From Pieris napi (lineage: Eukaryota; Arthropoda; Insecta; Lepidoptera; Pieridae): 64,000 bases of DNA. A program made the translations under genes and the position numbers. The first letter of the stretch is position 1. Each line of letters starts with the position of its first letter. This document shows, one piece after another, positions 13,901 through 25,700 of this stretch. The DNA lies in contig NC_062250.1 of the NCBI RefSeq assembly GCF_905475465.1, positions 6,780,501 through 6,844,500 on the forward strand, in the 5' to 3' direction. Below the pieces are notes generated by a model. It saw nothing but the letters and a program-made list of their open reading frames with translations. It was not told the origin of the DNA and did not search any database.

Positions 13901-16900
13901 ACCTTTTCTAGTCATGAATTAGAATCATGCGTGATCTTCCACGATGTTGACATTTGCGTGAAGGGCCAGAGATAACAAATCGAACCTTTTGATTCCGATG
14001 TGATGAATGCCGCAAAAGTGTAATTTTCAGAACGTGAGAGATCACAGTCGTGGATTTGGTTGCATAAATTGGACATAATTTAAAACTGTAGAAATAATAA
14101 TGATATTATGCTAATTAATGTTGTTAATGTAAACATTTTGATAGATTTAGTATTTCTCATGAAATATATTACGTTTTATGACGGCTTTAGAAGTAAAGTA
14201 TGTTTGGTTTCCGCTGAGTTTCGACAAGTTCGGCGTTTATTTTACTGGTTTATTTTAGCATACAATACGAAATTTCATTGCCGGCTATTGCCCTCCATAC
14301 CGTATATTTTTCCGGGATCAAATAGTCGAACAAACGAAATACGCGACCAAAATTTTGTAAATATTATAATCTCAATTAAACGCAGTAAATCAAGATTTGC
14401 TTAACTATATTTAAAAAAACATTATTGAATTCAATAACGCTTACTCTGAAAAAATGTCTTTTTTTACATAACAAACAGGCAACATCTGATGTTAAGTGAT
14501 ACCACCGCCCATGGAAACTCACATTGCTACAAGGCTGGCAAGTGCGTTGCCGGCCTTTTATGAATTGGTACGCTCTTTTCTTGAAGTACCTTAAGTCTAA
14601 TTGGTTCGACTAATTAATGTTTATAATAATTATTGTTACTGTATATATTCCCTTTTCAGAAGGTAGAGTTTCTGATATAACAACTATTATTTTTTAGGGA
14701 TATATAGTATCGTAACTATAAAAGCAATTTGAACGGGTCGGTTTCCTCGATGACTCTATTTGCCTATAGACAAGCACCTATTCGCACCCGAGACCATTTA
14801 GCTTATCTACTCGTCAGCACCGCACGAACATCCCCCGGCTATAGCCGTTTACGGAATACATCATTTCCTGTATTTTCGAAGAAATTATGTGATAATGTTA
14901 TATTATCTCGTTTGATGCGGTACTTTTGAAATGAAAATGTTACAGATGAAAGCTGTGATATTCTAATTTGCTTTTAACTGTAAAATGCTAATGCTATAAC
15001 TCTGGTATCTATATCTCTTGCTCTTACATAAATTAATGTATGTAGAGATAGAGAGATATAATATTTAGTGTGATCGTAGAATTGATCACTTTATAAATTC
15101 AACACCTTTTTATGATAAAACCTATTATTTTAATTAAAAAAACTTACCTAGACCTACCCGATATAGTATTAACTTTAACATATTTTCAACTAATAGACAA
15201 TCATAATTTTCCAGGTATATTCACGGTGATGTGCTACAACGTGCTGTGTGACAAATATGCGACGAGACAGATGTACGGGTACTGCCCAAGTTGGGCGCTG
15301 GAGTGGGACTATCGGAAAAAGGGCATATTGGACGAAATACGACATTATTCTGCGGATATCATAAGCTTACAGGCAAGTAACATAAAATATTTTTTTTGGG
15401 ATAAAATATCACTGTTATCTAGTAATGTAATAAAGCTGATAATAGCTTAGCACAACAAAGCAAGCATATTGTCCAGATATAAGATATATCATTCTACATT
15501 TACACTATATTCATAAAATATAAATAGGCAATTAAATGGTTTGCCAAGCCAATTACTTATTGTTGTGCTCTGGAAGGAACCTACTACCTACTGTGCTCTA
15601 GGTGTGAATAGGTGAACCTATTGTACTGTTATACATTTTTGAAGTTATACTACTTTTGGCGCGTTAGGGAAAAATGATGAGAGTAAATTTTTACTATGCG
15701 CGCGCACACCGTCACAAAAAATCCGACACCCTGAATATCTGCTCAAACGTCGGTAAAACAGTCTGGGCCGCTAGTTGGCGCTTGCTCTGTTTTGTCGACA
15801 AGTTGCATTGTCTGCCATGGCGTAGTGTTTTTCAGAGTAGTGTTTATTTAAACCAAAATAATGATTTTGATTTTTCAAAGTGTTCGAAGAAAATTATGAC
15901 GCCAAAAAAGTATAACTTCTAACGCGTGTACATAAGTACACATACGTTTTTTTTTTAAACGGCAAATGCTACAATCTAAAATAATAAAGAATAGCTAAAA
16001 TGATTTCTTTCTAGGTATTGTATAGATTTTTAACAATAAGTCGACCCTGCTTAATACCGACATTTATATTTCAGTAGCGCATACAATGAACAAAGGTCCA
16101 TTTATATGCCGTTATTCGCATGTATAAAGTACGCTTTATTAGCCAAATCAATTTATATAACATGACGATCAGTATTCACAAATAGTTATTTTCTTCCGCA
16201 CAACATTGAGAGGTCGTTGCGCCGGCAATTGTTAGCTATTATATAATACGTCAATGTCAGGGTTGTAAACATTGTATAGTGGTAGCAGCGTAGATTTTAA
16301 TACAATTTGTTACTGAAAATTATTTAAATGGTTTCTGTCTTGTCCTGTGGGAAATAAACGTTTGTCTAACGTTTAAGTTATTTGTTATTGGCCTCAAATA
16401 TTTGCATTATAAAAAACCTAATCGACACATCGTGAAACACGTAAGAAACACAAAAATAAATAATCTAATATTTTTCGTTTGGATTGATAAGGTTATTAAC
16501 TAGATACTTACGTTTGTAAATCGTTACTCAAATTTAATAATGAGGTAAACTACCTGGTAAATCTTTAGATGAGATTTGCATTTTGACATGCCTAAATTGA
16601 TAGCGATTAAGAAACCATTGTGATTTGAGAATTTTTTTTAATTCACCAAATAAAGTTTTCCTTACATCAAAATTTATTTTTGTAAAAATATTTCAGGAGG
16701 TGGAAACGGATCAGTTCTACAATTTCTTTTTACCGGAGTTGAAACAGGACGGCTACGATGGCATCTTCTCGCCAAAGTCTCGCGCCAAAACTATGGCGGA
16801 GTCTGAGAGGAAATACGTCGATGGATGCGCTATATTCTTCAGATCTGCTAAGTATGCACAACTACAATGAAATACCTGACAGGAAAGGCGGTCCGGTATT

Positions 16901-19900
16901 TCAACTTTTTCATTTTGTTCCACTGAATTGATGTTTTTACATTAAATACACAATACACATACATCAATAAATTACATAACAACAGGTATATAGTTTTAAA
17001 AAAAATCAGTGGCGATACAACCTCTTTAAGTCTTGGCCTCAGATTTCTGAATCTGTTTCAAGACCATTATTAAATCTAATAGTCAAGTAGGTGATCAGCC
17101 TCCAGTGCCTGACACACGCCGTCGACTTTTTTTAAGACATGTCGGTTTCCTTACGACGTTTTCCTTCACCGTTCGAGCAAATGTTAAATACGGACATAGA
17201 AAGAAAGTCCATTGGTGCACAGCCGGGGATCGAACCTACGACCTCAGGTATGAGAGTCGCACGCTGAGGCCACTAAGCCAACACTGCTCTTATAGTTTAA
17301 AAAACTAAACAAAAAATAATATGTATATATATATTTATAATATAAACTTCACTCACACACTCCACAAATACATTAACTGCCAAAAGGAAAACTTCCTCAT
17401 TTATATTCAAGACAGCTGTCTTTTCATGTCGATTTCATCGCTTTGTTGTTTAATATTAATGTTTTTTTCTAAGGTTTTCATTGGTAAAGGAGCACTTAAT
17501 CGAATTCAACCAGCTGGCTATGGCGAATAGCGAAGGCTCAGATAACATGTTGAATCGAGTTATGCCGAAAGACAATATCGGTCTGGCTGCCTTGTTGAAG
17601 ACCAAAGAGGCAGCGTGGGAGAATGGTGAGAATTGTAATTATTTTTTTATATCCCTTTTATTAGATGTAAGTATAATAAGTTTTAATAATATAGCGGGTA
17701 TAATTATTATTTGGAGAAAAATAAATCAAATTTAAATAACTATGAATTGAATTAATAGTTTTACATTTGCTAAACATTATATATAACGAATATTAGAAAT
17801 GATATTTTTTAGCGTTGAAGGGACTATATGTACCCCACAGTTTTTGAAGCGGTCTTTATATACCCGGTATATTAGACACCAGTCACCACACAATTAACAC
17901 ACACTAATACAGACATTCTACACAATGCCTCTACTTGGCTGAAATAAAACTAACGGCTCATTAATTGCCGGATTTCTATGTCTAAAAAGCAGTGATAGAA
18001 GAAGAAGATTTTCCTATAGAAATTCTTTTCTAGACATTCTTCTCTGTTAAATTCGCTTTTTATACAAAAGGGGATGACCCGTAGTGATGGCGAATGGTTT
18101 TATGGATATCAGAGTGTTAGGGATTTAAACTGTTTGGTTTGTAAGATAGTTTCTTTTGAAATTACGAGTCATATAAAATATGTATTTGAAAAGCAATAGA
18201 ATTAGATTTTGTCCTTTGTCCAGTACAATCCAATTTGAAGGTCCTAGGTTTGGTTCGCGGGGAAACATAAATGTTCTGGTATGAAAGGCACATGGGCCAT
18301 AATCCCCGCATTGAGCTAGTAAAGGATATGGCACAAGTTGGAGGTTTAGTTTCTAGTGCCACAGAAATTGTCTCATTTTAGAAGGCACGAAAGACTGGAC
18401 AGCTACTTTTCTAAAAAAAATATAATTGAAAGCGCTGAGTTACATTACACACACCCACTAATTTTGACTTACAGATTTTTTTTTACAATATACAAAGCAT
18501 GTGACACTCTAGGTCTACCAACGGAGACGTCGGCGCTTTCGCAACCAATCCTAGTATGCACGGCTCACATTCATTGGGACCCTGAGTTTTGCGATGTGAA
18601 GTTGATACAAACAATGATGCTGAGCAATGAACTGAGATCGATTTTGGATGATTCTGCGCGTACGCTGCGATTGACCGGACAGAAGGACAATGTTCAACTG
18701 TTGTTGTGTGGAGATTTTAATTCGCTGCCTGATAGTGGTAAGTATAAGCTGTGCCCGTGGTTTAACTTTCCTTATAATTAATAGGCGCCGTAATATTATA
18801 TGGCCTAACTTGTTAAATCAATTATCAAAAAAAAACTAAAATCGGTCTTATATATTACACAGATATTGTAAGTGAAGTAATTCGTCTCTTTCTTTCAAAT
18901 TGTATTTTAAAACAGCGTAATTAGATTAGATATATAGATATCAGAGTGTTAGGGAATCAAACTATTTTGGTTTGGGTTTTTGTTGTTTTTGCTAAAATTT
19001 CTACAGCAAAAGTATGTAAAACACCAAAACATAGGCCCATAGACCTAAACTACAAAAAATATAACCCAATATTCACGATTCGAAATGGATTGTATAGCTC
19101 TACAGAAAAAGTATGTTAAACACTAAAACATAGGCCTCTAGATAGTTAGACTACAGAAAATGTAACCTAATTTTCCCTATTCGAAATTTTAATCAATACT
19201 GTTAAGAAGTAAATAAATTTTCCATTTCCAGGTGTAGTCGAGTTCCTCTCGGCAGGGCGTGTATCCGCCGATCACCGTGACTTCAAAGCGTTAGCCTACG
19301 CGAATTATCTCCGCCGAATGCCGGGTTCAGATCACGAGTTCACGCACAACTTCAAACTCGCTTCCGCCTACAGCGAGGACATCATGCCTTACACTAATTA
19401 CACGTGAGTGATAGATTTTTTTTATTTTATTATTATTAAAGTATATAAGTCTAGAAGAAGAGCTATGTCAAAGGACAGCTTGACGAAAAATTTATAGCTG
19501 TTAAAACCTTCACTTATATATGTATAATTACATTTATTTCTTAGAATAAATTAGTTTTGTAAATAGAGGCTTATAGTATATGATGATATTAATTTATCCC
19601 TAATGGGAAAGGTAAAGGACTTTAGTCCATACAGCCAGATCTTGTTCTTGGTAATAATTGGAGAATGTTTGTAGTTCGGTAGGTCCGATCAATCACGGTT
19701 TGATATTCTAAAACGATCAAGGACATACGTGTGTCATGACGTAGGCTGTACACAGAATAGAATAAAGTATATTCAGTTTATATTACCAAGGAGTTTTCAT
19801 AGGTTGTTATCTTTTGCATGGAGGCACGTAAACTCTTTAGTTGAAGTAGATGTCTATACCCCATGGTATATTCCTATATTGTCACATTGTTTTTAGCTTC

Positions 19901-21420
19901 AATTTAAATTTTTAAACATAGATAAAGGAGCGTTCGGTACTTTTAATACCAGATACACGCTCGTTTCTGTTAAAACACAGTGATGGTTTAATAATATTCA
20001 TTAGACATCAGTTTCATAAGCTATATTAAAAAAACATTTTAAATAAATTCCCGCTTAAGTCAATTTCGTAATGGTGTATAGAAATATCATAATCGATAAG
20101 TTTAACCTAAATTTGTAAAATACAACATTCTAAACTAAACAATAGATTTTTTAAATGTATTTATTTAATGTTCTTCCCTTTCTTCAAGGATAAATCCATC
20201 TTAAGGCTTACAGAAATTAAACATTTTTACATACAAAATACAACTAAAAAAAAAATCTGTGTGTCTCTTATTCCTATGAATTGGTACGAGATTTCGCAAA
20301 TTGAATAATATTGAAATGGTTCCGATGTTAAGTGCTAATAATATAAATTGCAGGTACGACTTCAAAGGCATCATCGACTACATCTTCTACAGCAAGCAGT
20401 CGATGACCCCTCTGGGTCTTCTGGGGCCTCTGTCGCAGGACTGGTTCCGCGAACACAAGGTCGTAGGCTGTCCGCATCCGCACATACCCTCAGGTAATTA
20501 CTTTTATATCTGGGGATATTTCTTCATGAGGTCCCGTTTTTAATTTGTGCAGTATTTGGTATTTAAGAGAGTGTCAAGTTTATCTTCGGAAAACGCCGAT
20601 ACGGCAAATTAATTAAAAGGTATTTCTAAGAAAAGTTAATGTTAATAATGGATTAATGAAAATCAGGAAGCGAATGAAGAACGAAAGCTAAGGATAGAGA
20701 TATTTGAAGAAAGCTGAAGGAGGCGTTTGCCGGTGAAGGGGGTATATCGAGTAACAAGATAAACAATGTATATGACGGTTTCACTTCGATAGATTACAAT
20801 CTACCGAATAATAATACGTTAAATTGTAAGCAGTGCGTTGAGGTTCACAATCTTTCGACAGTTCACAATCTCGCGAGATAGATTATAACGGTGTTTACAA
20901 TTTTACGGTGACATATATAACAAAACCAAACTGTATATTCAACATTTGTAAAGATTGGAAATAAACAGGCTTTATTAATATTAATGAAAATCTGGAAAAC
21001 AAAAAAATAGAAGTGTTTTTACACTGTAACGGGCGCTTTTGTAACTAAACAGAAGCATATCGCCATCTTTTAGTTCGAAAATTGAATGCAAATAAGTACG
21101 TAATCTACAATTTTCCATTTTTAATGGTACGACTTGAGTATATTATATATAAAATATTTTACATTTTGTTTAGATAAAAAACATTTTTCTACGAAAAAGT
21201 TTCACAACACAGCTATGTTCCTAGTGTGGGAACCAGCGTCTGTATGACATAATAGTGTCATTTAAAAATAAATATCGTATCGATAAAAATATTTTTATAC
21301 AAAATAATCCATATTTAAAATTATTTTTTTTTGTTTTCAGATCATTTCCCTCTACTAGTAGAACTGGAGATGTGTCCAACGGCGAGTACCAACTCGAACG
21401 GACTAATTGGACGCAGGTAG
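4942..21420 (+). CDS. twin: CCR4-NOT complex deadenylase, CNOT6/twin-like, 3' part (8 exons)
   Basis: Exons: 4942-5010, 15215-15372, 16697-16851, 17474-17625, 18513-18737, 19232-19403, 20354-20493, 21341-21420 (stop TAG). Phases agree at every junction, giving about 382 residues. The product is the endonuclease/exonuclease/phosphatase domain of the Ccr4-type poly(A) nuclease, which shortens mRNA tails in the cytoplasmic CCR4-NOT complex. Visible family motifs are FTVMCYNVLCDKYA, ISLQEVET (metal-binding Glu), SPKSRAKTMAE, TAHIHWDP, CGDFNSLPDSG (Asp/Asn), FKGIIDYIFYSK and the final PSDHFPLL (Asp-His). The first exon seen encodes the Pro-rich linker (PPQRPWIPLTRPNR). The N-terminal leucine-rich repeats are missing, so the gene continues left of the window. 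The donor after 15372 is GC instead of GT. The start of the 18513 exon was chosen from phase and the expected N-G-L-P junction. Confidence 0.93.
5577..5764 (-). mobile_element. tRNA-derived SINE, diverged 5' part
   Basis: Read on the minus strand this begins like a tRNA gene: agagcag..tagccc.gtgg, a box-B-like gggtcgatcccc, then a body shared with copies at 10511 and 17004 (cacacgcc, accagcctt). It is more diverged and shorter than those copies. The RNA polymerase III A and B boxes mark it as a tRNA-headed SINE. Confidence 0.7.
7205..7330. repeat. repeat remnant, possibly LINE 3' end
   Basis: The segment begins tttatttat and continues through a moderately complex stretch (acactgatacattgatacaag). 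A similar pattern (acacactgatacaatccttac) occurs at about 11222-11270, so this is a dispersed repeat. The family was not identified. The A/T-rich edge suggests an antisense LINE tail. Confidence 0.35.
7526..9560. mobile_element. DNA transposon region with repeated accctgg motifs
   Basis: Copies of a short motif, (t)ctaccctgg or t(t)cccctgg, lie on both sides of a transposase-like reading frame: about 7536, 7734, 8025, 8038, 9478, 9499, 9515 and 9537. All copies point the same way. Clusters of short subterminal repeats are typical binding sites for a DDE transposase. I could not find terminal inverted repeats or a target-site duplication, so the outer borders are estimates taken from the outermost motif copies. 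Confidence 0.5.
8000..9289 (+). pseudogene. DDE-transposase-like protein with an in-frame amber stop
   Basis: A 394-codon frame runs from the ATG at 8000 to TAG at 9182-9184. The same frame stays open for 35 more codons to TAA at 9287-9289 and encodes an acidic tail (VEDVYGPDSESENE), so the TAG looks like a recent nonsense change. Candidate catalytic positions are Asp in HVDLSDYK, Asp in FWSDGPVTQYRNK and Glu in NYHEAGHGKGVPDG, an RNase-H-like D-D-E order. A pair of cysteine motifs near the end (CFCREDIHCDHF) resembles a small zinc site. Similar insect proteins are familiar to me as uncharacterised, probably transposon-encoded proteins. The first 25 or so residues cross a transposon repeat and are probably not native. 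The upstream part of the transposase appears to be missing. Confidence 0.6.
10511..10780 (-). mobile_element. tRNA-derived SINE, near full length
   Basis: On the minus strand the head reads agagcagtgttggcctagtg, followed by box B ggttcgatctcc. A tRNA-unrelated body follows (gtgaaggaaaacatcgtgag; gtgtcaggcactggaggctg) and the element ends gttgtagcgccactgatt. It is about 83-90% identical by eye to the copy at 17004-17290. Confidence 0.8.
11922..12380 (+). repeat. dispersed repeat, actagctg...attagat family
   Basis: It begins actagctgcccccgcgaact and ends aaatcggtcgagccgtttct...gacacgagaattttatatattagat. A diverged copy with the same two edges lies at 54236-54774. I recognise this head/tail pair as common in lepidopteran genomes but cannot place it securely in a transposon class; a non-autonomous LINE or Helitron derivative are both possible. 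No coding capacity is visible. Confidence 0.65.
12639..13882. mobile_element. 1.24 kb TA-flanked inverted-repeat DNA transposon
   Basis: The two ends are inverted copies of about 24 bp. The left end reads ccgtgaaaccctccaacatt and the right end, reverse-complemented, reads cggtgaaaccctccaacatt. Both continue gccc, and TA flanks each side (12637-12638 and 13883-13884), as expected for Tc1/mariner/pogo insertion. Short internal motifs (cctaactttgcc, gggcaatgttggga, cctaacattgccc, gggcaaag) repeat near the ends. A 77-codon open frame at 12829-13062 has no recognisable motif, so the element looks non-autonomous. Confidence 0.85.
14466..14620. repeat. dispersed repeat remnant
   Basis: The segment containing gatgttaagtgataccaccgcc and gcgttgccggccttttatga matches a sequence pattern I recognise from many lepidopteran genes and introns, probably the 3' part of a LINE. 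It is short, has no coding frame and lies in the twin intron. Confidence 0.5.
15641..15919. mobile_element. about 280 bp inverted-repeat (MITE-like) element
   Basis: The left edge gaagttatactacttttggc (15641-15660) is matched by the reverse complement of the right edge gccaaaaaagtataacttc (15901-15919). The interior is more GC-rich than the flanks and has no coding frame with recognisable motifs. It lies in the twin intron between the exons ending at 15372 and starting at 16697. No target duplication could be fixed. The following sequence (taacgcgtgtacataagtac) resembles a stretch beside the repeat at 56845. Confidence 0.6.
17004..17290 (-). mobile_element. tRNA-derived SINE, near full length
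   Basis: Minus-strand head agagcagtgttggcttagtg contains box A (tggcttagtgg), and ggttcgatcccc is box B. The body and 3' end (gttgtatcgccactgatttt) match the copy at 10511. It is the best-preserved copy in the window and lies in the twin intron between 16851 and 17474. Confidence 0.85.
19001..19192. repeat. two-copy tandem duplication, 99 bp period
   Basis: Unit 1 starts ctacagcaaaagtatgtaaa at 19001 and unit 2 starts ctacagaaaaagtatgttaa at 19100. Both then share acataggcc, ctacaaaaaatataaccc/ctacagaaaatgtaacc and attcgaaat. The two are clearly diverged, so this is an old duplication within the twin intron 18738-19231. Confidence 0.75.
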
Positions 21421-22408
21421 CACGCAATCCGCCGACATGCGGCCGCACATGGCGCCAATGCCATCCACAGGAATCCTACCCTCTACTTCAAAAATCAAAA
21501 CCAGAAGCTGGACAAAAATCCAGTACAGCCACCGACCCACAACCAGAAAGATTCAGCTAAAAATCGTAAACTGGATGACCAACATTCAGTTCCTCACCAA
21601 CCGATAGACAAGAATGCAGTTGGGAATGATAACCAACCAAGCCGCAAGGACATAGTAGCCTACCAGAAGAGTCCAAGAAACCAAACTGAAAATCATCAGC
21701 TTCTAAAATATCAAGTTGACCTTAATAAATGTGAACACCCTAAATCAGTAATCCAAGAAAGAAAGCGACACAATGTGAACAGATAAAACTTAGTAATTTA
21801 GGTATATGGAAAATCAAAATCATAGACATCTAGAACTTGACAGTTCGTCACATTAGCCTAAAGCGGTCTTGACGTTTTACATCAACGCAGAAATCACAGT
21901 ACTCAAAAATTCCCAAATTACCCAAGTTAGAAAATTAACTTTAGTCTAATCAATTTTAGATAAATTTTGACGTAGACGCTTCATTCAGCTAGGGTGACGA
22001 ATTTTTCACAATATTTAGAATCCAAATCATTTTTGTAAAACACTTATAGCGAACAAAATATAGATTTCTTTATGTATAGTACTTATTAAGTAGAAATTTG
22101 TAATATTGGTTTAGATGTGCAGATTTCATCGGTTTGTGTGCAATTTTAAGTTTTCAAAATCATAAGTTGTATATGTCAAAATAAGAGTATGTAAAAATCG
22201 TTTTGAAGTACTTAATATTACTAAATTCATTTTGCTGTACTACCTCCGGAATTATACAAAAGACATAGTACAGTACATTTCTTAGAGCGTCGATTAGGTA
22301 TGTGTAAAATTTTAATTAATTAAATACTCAAATTTATATTTTTCTTCGCAAAACAAAAAATTTTAAAAGATTCTTCCAACATCCTTGGCGATTTTCTTCC
22401 ATCTCTCT

Positions 22409-22795
22409 CAGTGAAGTATAGTGATGGAAAATCCATATTTAGCTTCTGTGCAATTATAGTTTCCAATCAGAAAAAATAGTTTTTTAAAATCAGCTTCGTA
22501 TTAATGAAATTTTTAGCTTTATTTCTTCTGCAAAACAAATGTTTATATATTCTAATTTCAGTTACCATGGCCGCTATGAAGTTCAGTTGCCATAGTAACT
22601 AGACGGTTCCAGTTGCCATGGTAACCAACAAACATGGCGATTTATACCCGCCTCTTTAATGCTCAGTAAAGTACATTGATGGAAAATCGATATTTAGCTT
22701 TAAGACTATTGTCTGTGCAATTATAGTTTTCAATTAGAAAAAAAAATATTTTGGCAGAATCAGCTTCTTGTTAATGAAAGTTTTAGCTATAATTT
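22409..22795. repeat. about 120-135 bp direct duplication around X-box motifs
   Basis: Two related segments, about 22409-22523 and 22660-22795, share tgatggaaaatc.atatttag, gtgcaattatagttt and cagcttc.t.ttaatgaaa. They flank a spacer holding three gtt(a/g)ccat motifs. The second copy has a short extra insertion. They could be a local duplication or repeats belonging to an unidentified mobile element. Confidence 0.65.
22561..22625. promoter_or_regulatory. cluster of X-box (RFX-type) motifs
   Basis: Two 14 bp matches to the X-box consensus GTNRCC(N0-3)RGYAAC occur 26 bp apart: gttgccatagtaac at 22586-22599 and gttgccatggtaac at 22612-22625. The second is nearly a perfect palindrome. A left half with ATGG (gttaccatgg) stands at 22561-22570. 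RFX factors bind such sites, often in cilium-gene promoters. No start of a ciliary gene is visible nearby, so function is not established. Confidence 0.5.
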
Positions 22796-25700
22796 TAATT
22801 GTCGTGAATGTAGCTACAGTTGAGGAATATAACGAGGTTACAAATATTTCCGTGACGGGTCTGTTTATCTCGGATTTTGAAAATATCAGACGTCCATTTA
22901 CCAATTAGTGATAAAATGATTCCTCCACTGTAAATTGTTAGAATAATGTGAATATGTTTAGTTCTAGATGGTGTTCGAGGAGACATTGGAACAATATATT
23001 TTATTTTTCACAAATTTGAATTAGTTTTTCACGGTATAACAAAGTTCCCCGGTACTTTTATAACTTACATTTAATATATTTTTTATTCAACCCTAATGGC
23101 AACTTTATAACCATAGAAATAATTGTTTAAGAGGACAAATTACCGAGTTAAATCATTGAACTTCGGCCTAAGTCATTTTTTTTAGTTTTAGCGGGGTTTA
23201 GTTGCCGCATTTAACAAGTTCATTGTATGGTGCAATCAAACCATTTCTTTATAATGAATGTGTTTAGTCCACAATGTCTCCCCGATGGGTGTGTGTAAAT
23301 GTCGGTAGTGCAGTGGACGGTGAGCTATGGTTAATTGAGGTACAGAGGTTAACTGATATGGTTAAGGTTAACTGTGGTACGGTGTTGGCATTTAGAACAA
23401 AGACGAGCGAATGCTCGCCGGCGGCGAAACTTAGGTTAATGTCGCATATTGTGTACCAACAAACTACTCAGCGAGACTTAAAAAAGACCTTTATTACCCC
23501 TCCTTTTTATCCCCCTCCGCTCTCCTCAAACCCCTTTTCCTAGTATTTTTATAATCTCTTGTAAGTGGAGTTTTGTATTGTCTCGTTTCTTTACAATTAA
23601 ACCGCTCGCTGCCGCTCATCCCCCTTTTAGCTCTAAGTAGGTTATATATTGTGACGATTGGAATCCCATGAGTAACTCACGAATTGAATTTTGTTTAGTT
23701 GTAAGTTTTTTTCGTACGATTCAGTATTTGCAGCGCCCTAACGACTGCTTCGAACCCAAATTCAATGTAAATGCATTTTTATTAGTTTAGTCCTTTATCA
23801 TTCGGGGAATGAGAGACAGCGACCGGGTACATTTAGAATAGCGGGTAGCATACTGGCGTAGTACAAATGGACGTGTGAATGTGTGATGCGGTGTGGTGCG
23901 TACGTGCACGCTATCTCAGGATCGCTTGTCGTTTGACAAATGCGCGGTGTATTTTTGGAAGGATGCGTGTTACCATTTAATTGACGTTTCGTGTGAAACA
24001 GTTAAATGGTCACACCCCTGTATGCATTGGTCGTATGCAACCTCTGATTGTATGGTTGTGATCTTATCGGAATCGATTCGTGTAGTTTGTCAGAAAACTA
24101 GTCATCGACGGAGGTTGACAATTTTGCTCAGGGATTATGGATCTGGAGAGACTAGTACTGCCCGTATCTTACAGTATCTATTGATTAGATGTAGTCTTTT
24201 TTTTTAGTGATATCTGAATTGTGCTCTGCGCCCGAGTGCAATCTGTCAATCTCTTGCGTCGTTGTAGAGCGTTAGTTGACATCGGAATGACGTTATATTT
24301 ACTTTTTACAATCAAAAATTGGACCACTTCATAGTTGAATCTACGCTTATTTTTTGTCCTTTCCATCGGAATTATATAATTTTTAAATATTTTTTATTAA
24401 TCATATATTTATATCAAACGATAGGTGCTGTTGTATTTAATTTTAATATTACACACGATTGTGATAAGGCGACTCTCTCGATTGTTAACGATGAGCCAAA
24501 TCATGTAAAGGGTATATTTGAATTACTTTAGGATAATCGTGGACGAAGTTTTATATCATACAAATTTTACAACCGACGCTGTATAATTTTTCTAAGTACA
24601 CAGGTAAAGTCATATCATGATTATTCTGCGATTTTTCTAAATTACTCTAGATTGTTTAGACGTTCGTCCGTTTTTGAGATTGTTCTACGTGAATGCACAA
24701 AGTAAGGTTTAGTCTAGTTACACGTTGCGATGTTATTTTATACGTCGTAGGATAATTTCTGAAACGGCTTTTATTGTCGATGCGCGCTTTGCGTAGTACA
24801 CAGTTTTTACGTTTCGTGTTTAAATTATTTCGCGTAATTATTGTTGCATTTATTCGTTGACAGATATTTTATAGCGTAAGCTGATATGAAGGCCTTAACT
24901 GCTTCACTGTACCTGTTGATGAGATTTGGCTAATTGTGTAAATTTATGACGTCATGATTGCAATTGGGGTTATTTTGAGGCTATTTTTTTGTAAATTCTG
25001 AACATAAAATATATATTCAAGTTGATATCGCAAAATTTGTAGTGAAATAGTGAAACTTATTATTGGTTTTTTAATTCAGTTTAATAACGGAAACATTCAA
25101 TTGATTGATTAGGAAAAGATGAATACGTTGCTACTGATTTGTGATATTCATCTTGAATTAAAGGCAATTCTCAATTTTTAAAACTGACAGTTGTCAAATG
25201 GACATTATAAATATCAGAAACATTACAATAAAATTCAATTGAAAAAAATACCGTATGTAATAATTGAGCTAATCGTATCTAATAATTGAAATGTACACTG
25301 TCAGAGTTAAAATATATACATAGTACCAAAAACTTATACGATTCTGGTTTAAATTTACTGCTAGTTTCATAGAACTGATTGTATGAACACCTTTATTACG
25401 TCGTGCTTAGATTTTACAATACACGGAAAATGTTAATCAGTCCTACTATGAAGCAAATGGCACTACCGGATCACATAAGCGTTTGGCACTACGGCTCGCA
25501 TCACTAGACGCTTGATAGAAACCAATAGACGCGCTGAACGCGATGCAAAACGAGAGCTTTATAAATCTAATTTGTAGTAAGACGTGATCTCTTTATTTTA
25601 ATAGAATTTTGATGGACAATTTTACTTAATAGATCTAGCGGTGTAGCGAAATAGGATTGTATCGCACATTTTATTATACTCTATAGTTTCGAACTGATGC

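Larger units (their letters stand above)
5011..15214 (+). other. 10.2 kb intron of twin
   Basis: It lies between the linker exon ending at 5010 (gtaagt donor) and the exon starting at 15215 (ttttccag acceptor). It contains SINE copies, a transposase-like gene, a TA-flanked inverted-repeat transposon and other repeat remnants, listed separately. No independent host gene is supported. The rest, including about 5800-7500 and 9600-10500, is AT-rich with no recognisable feature. Confidence 0.8.

Noticed and set aside
14108..14404. 98-codon plus-strand open frame in the twin intron
   Set aside because: No motif, no family resemblance and AT-driven composition; no splice partners that would join it to twin.
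23274..23543. 89-codon plus-strand open frame (MSPRWVCVNVGS...)
   Set aside because: No recognisable domain, unusual composition changes along it, and no neighbouring exons; more likely chance in the gene-free interval.
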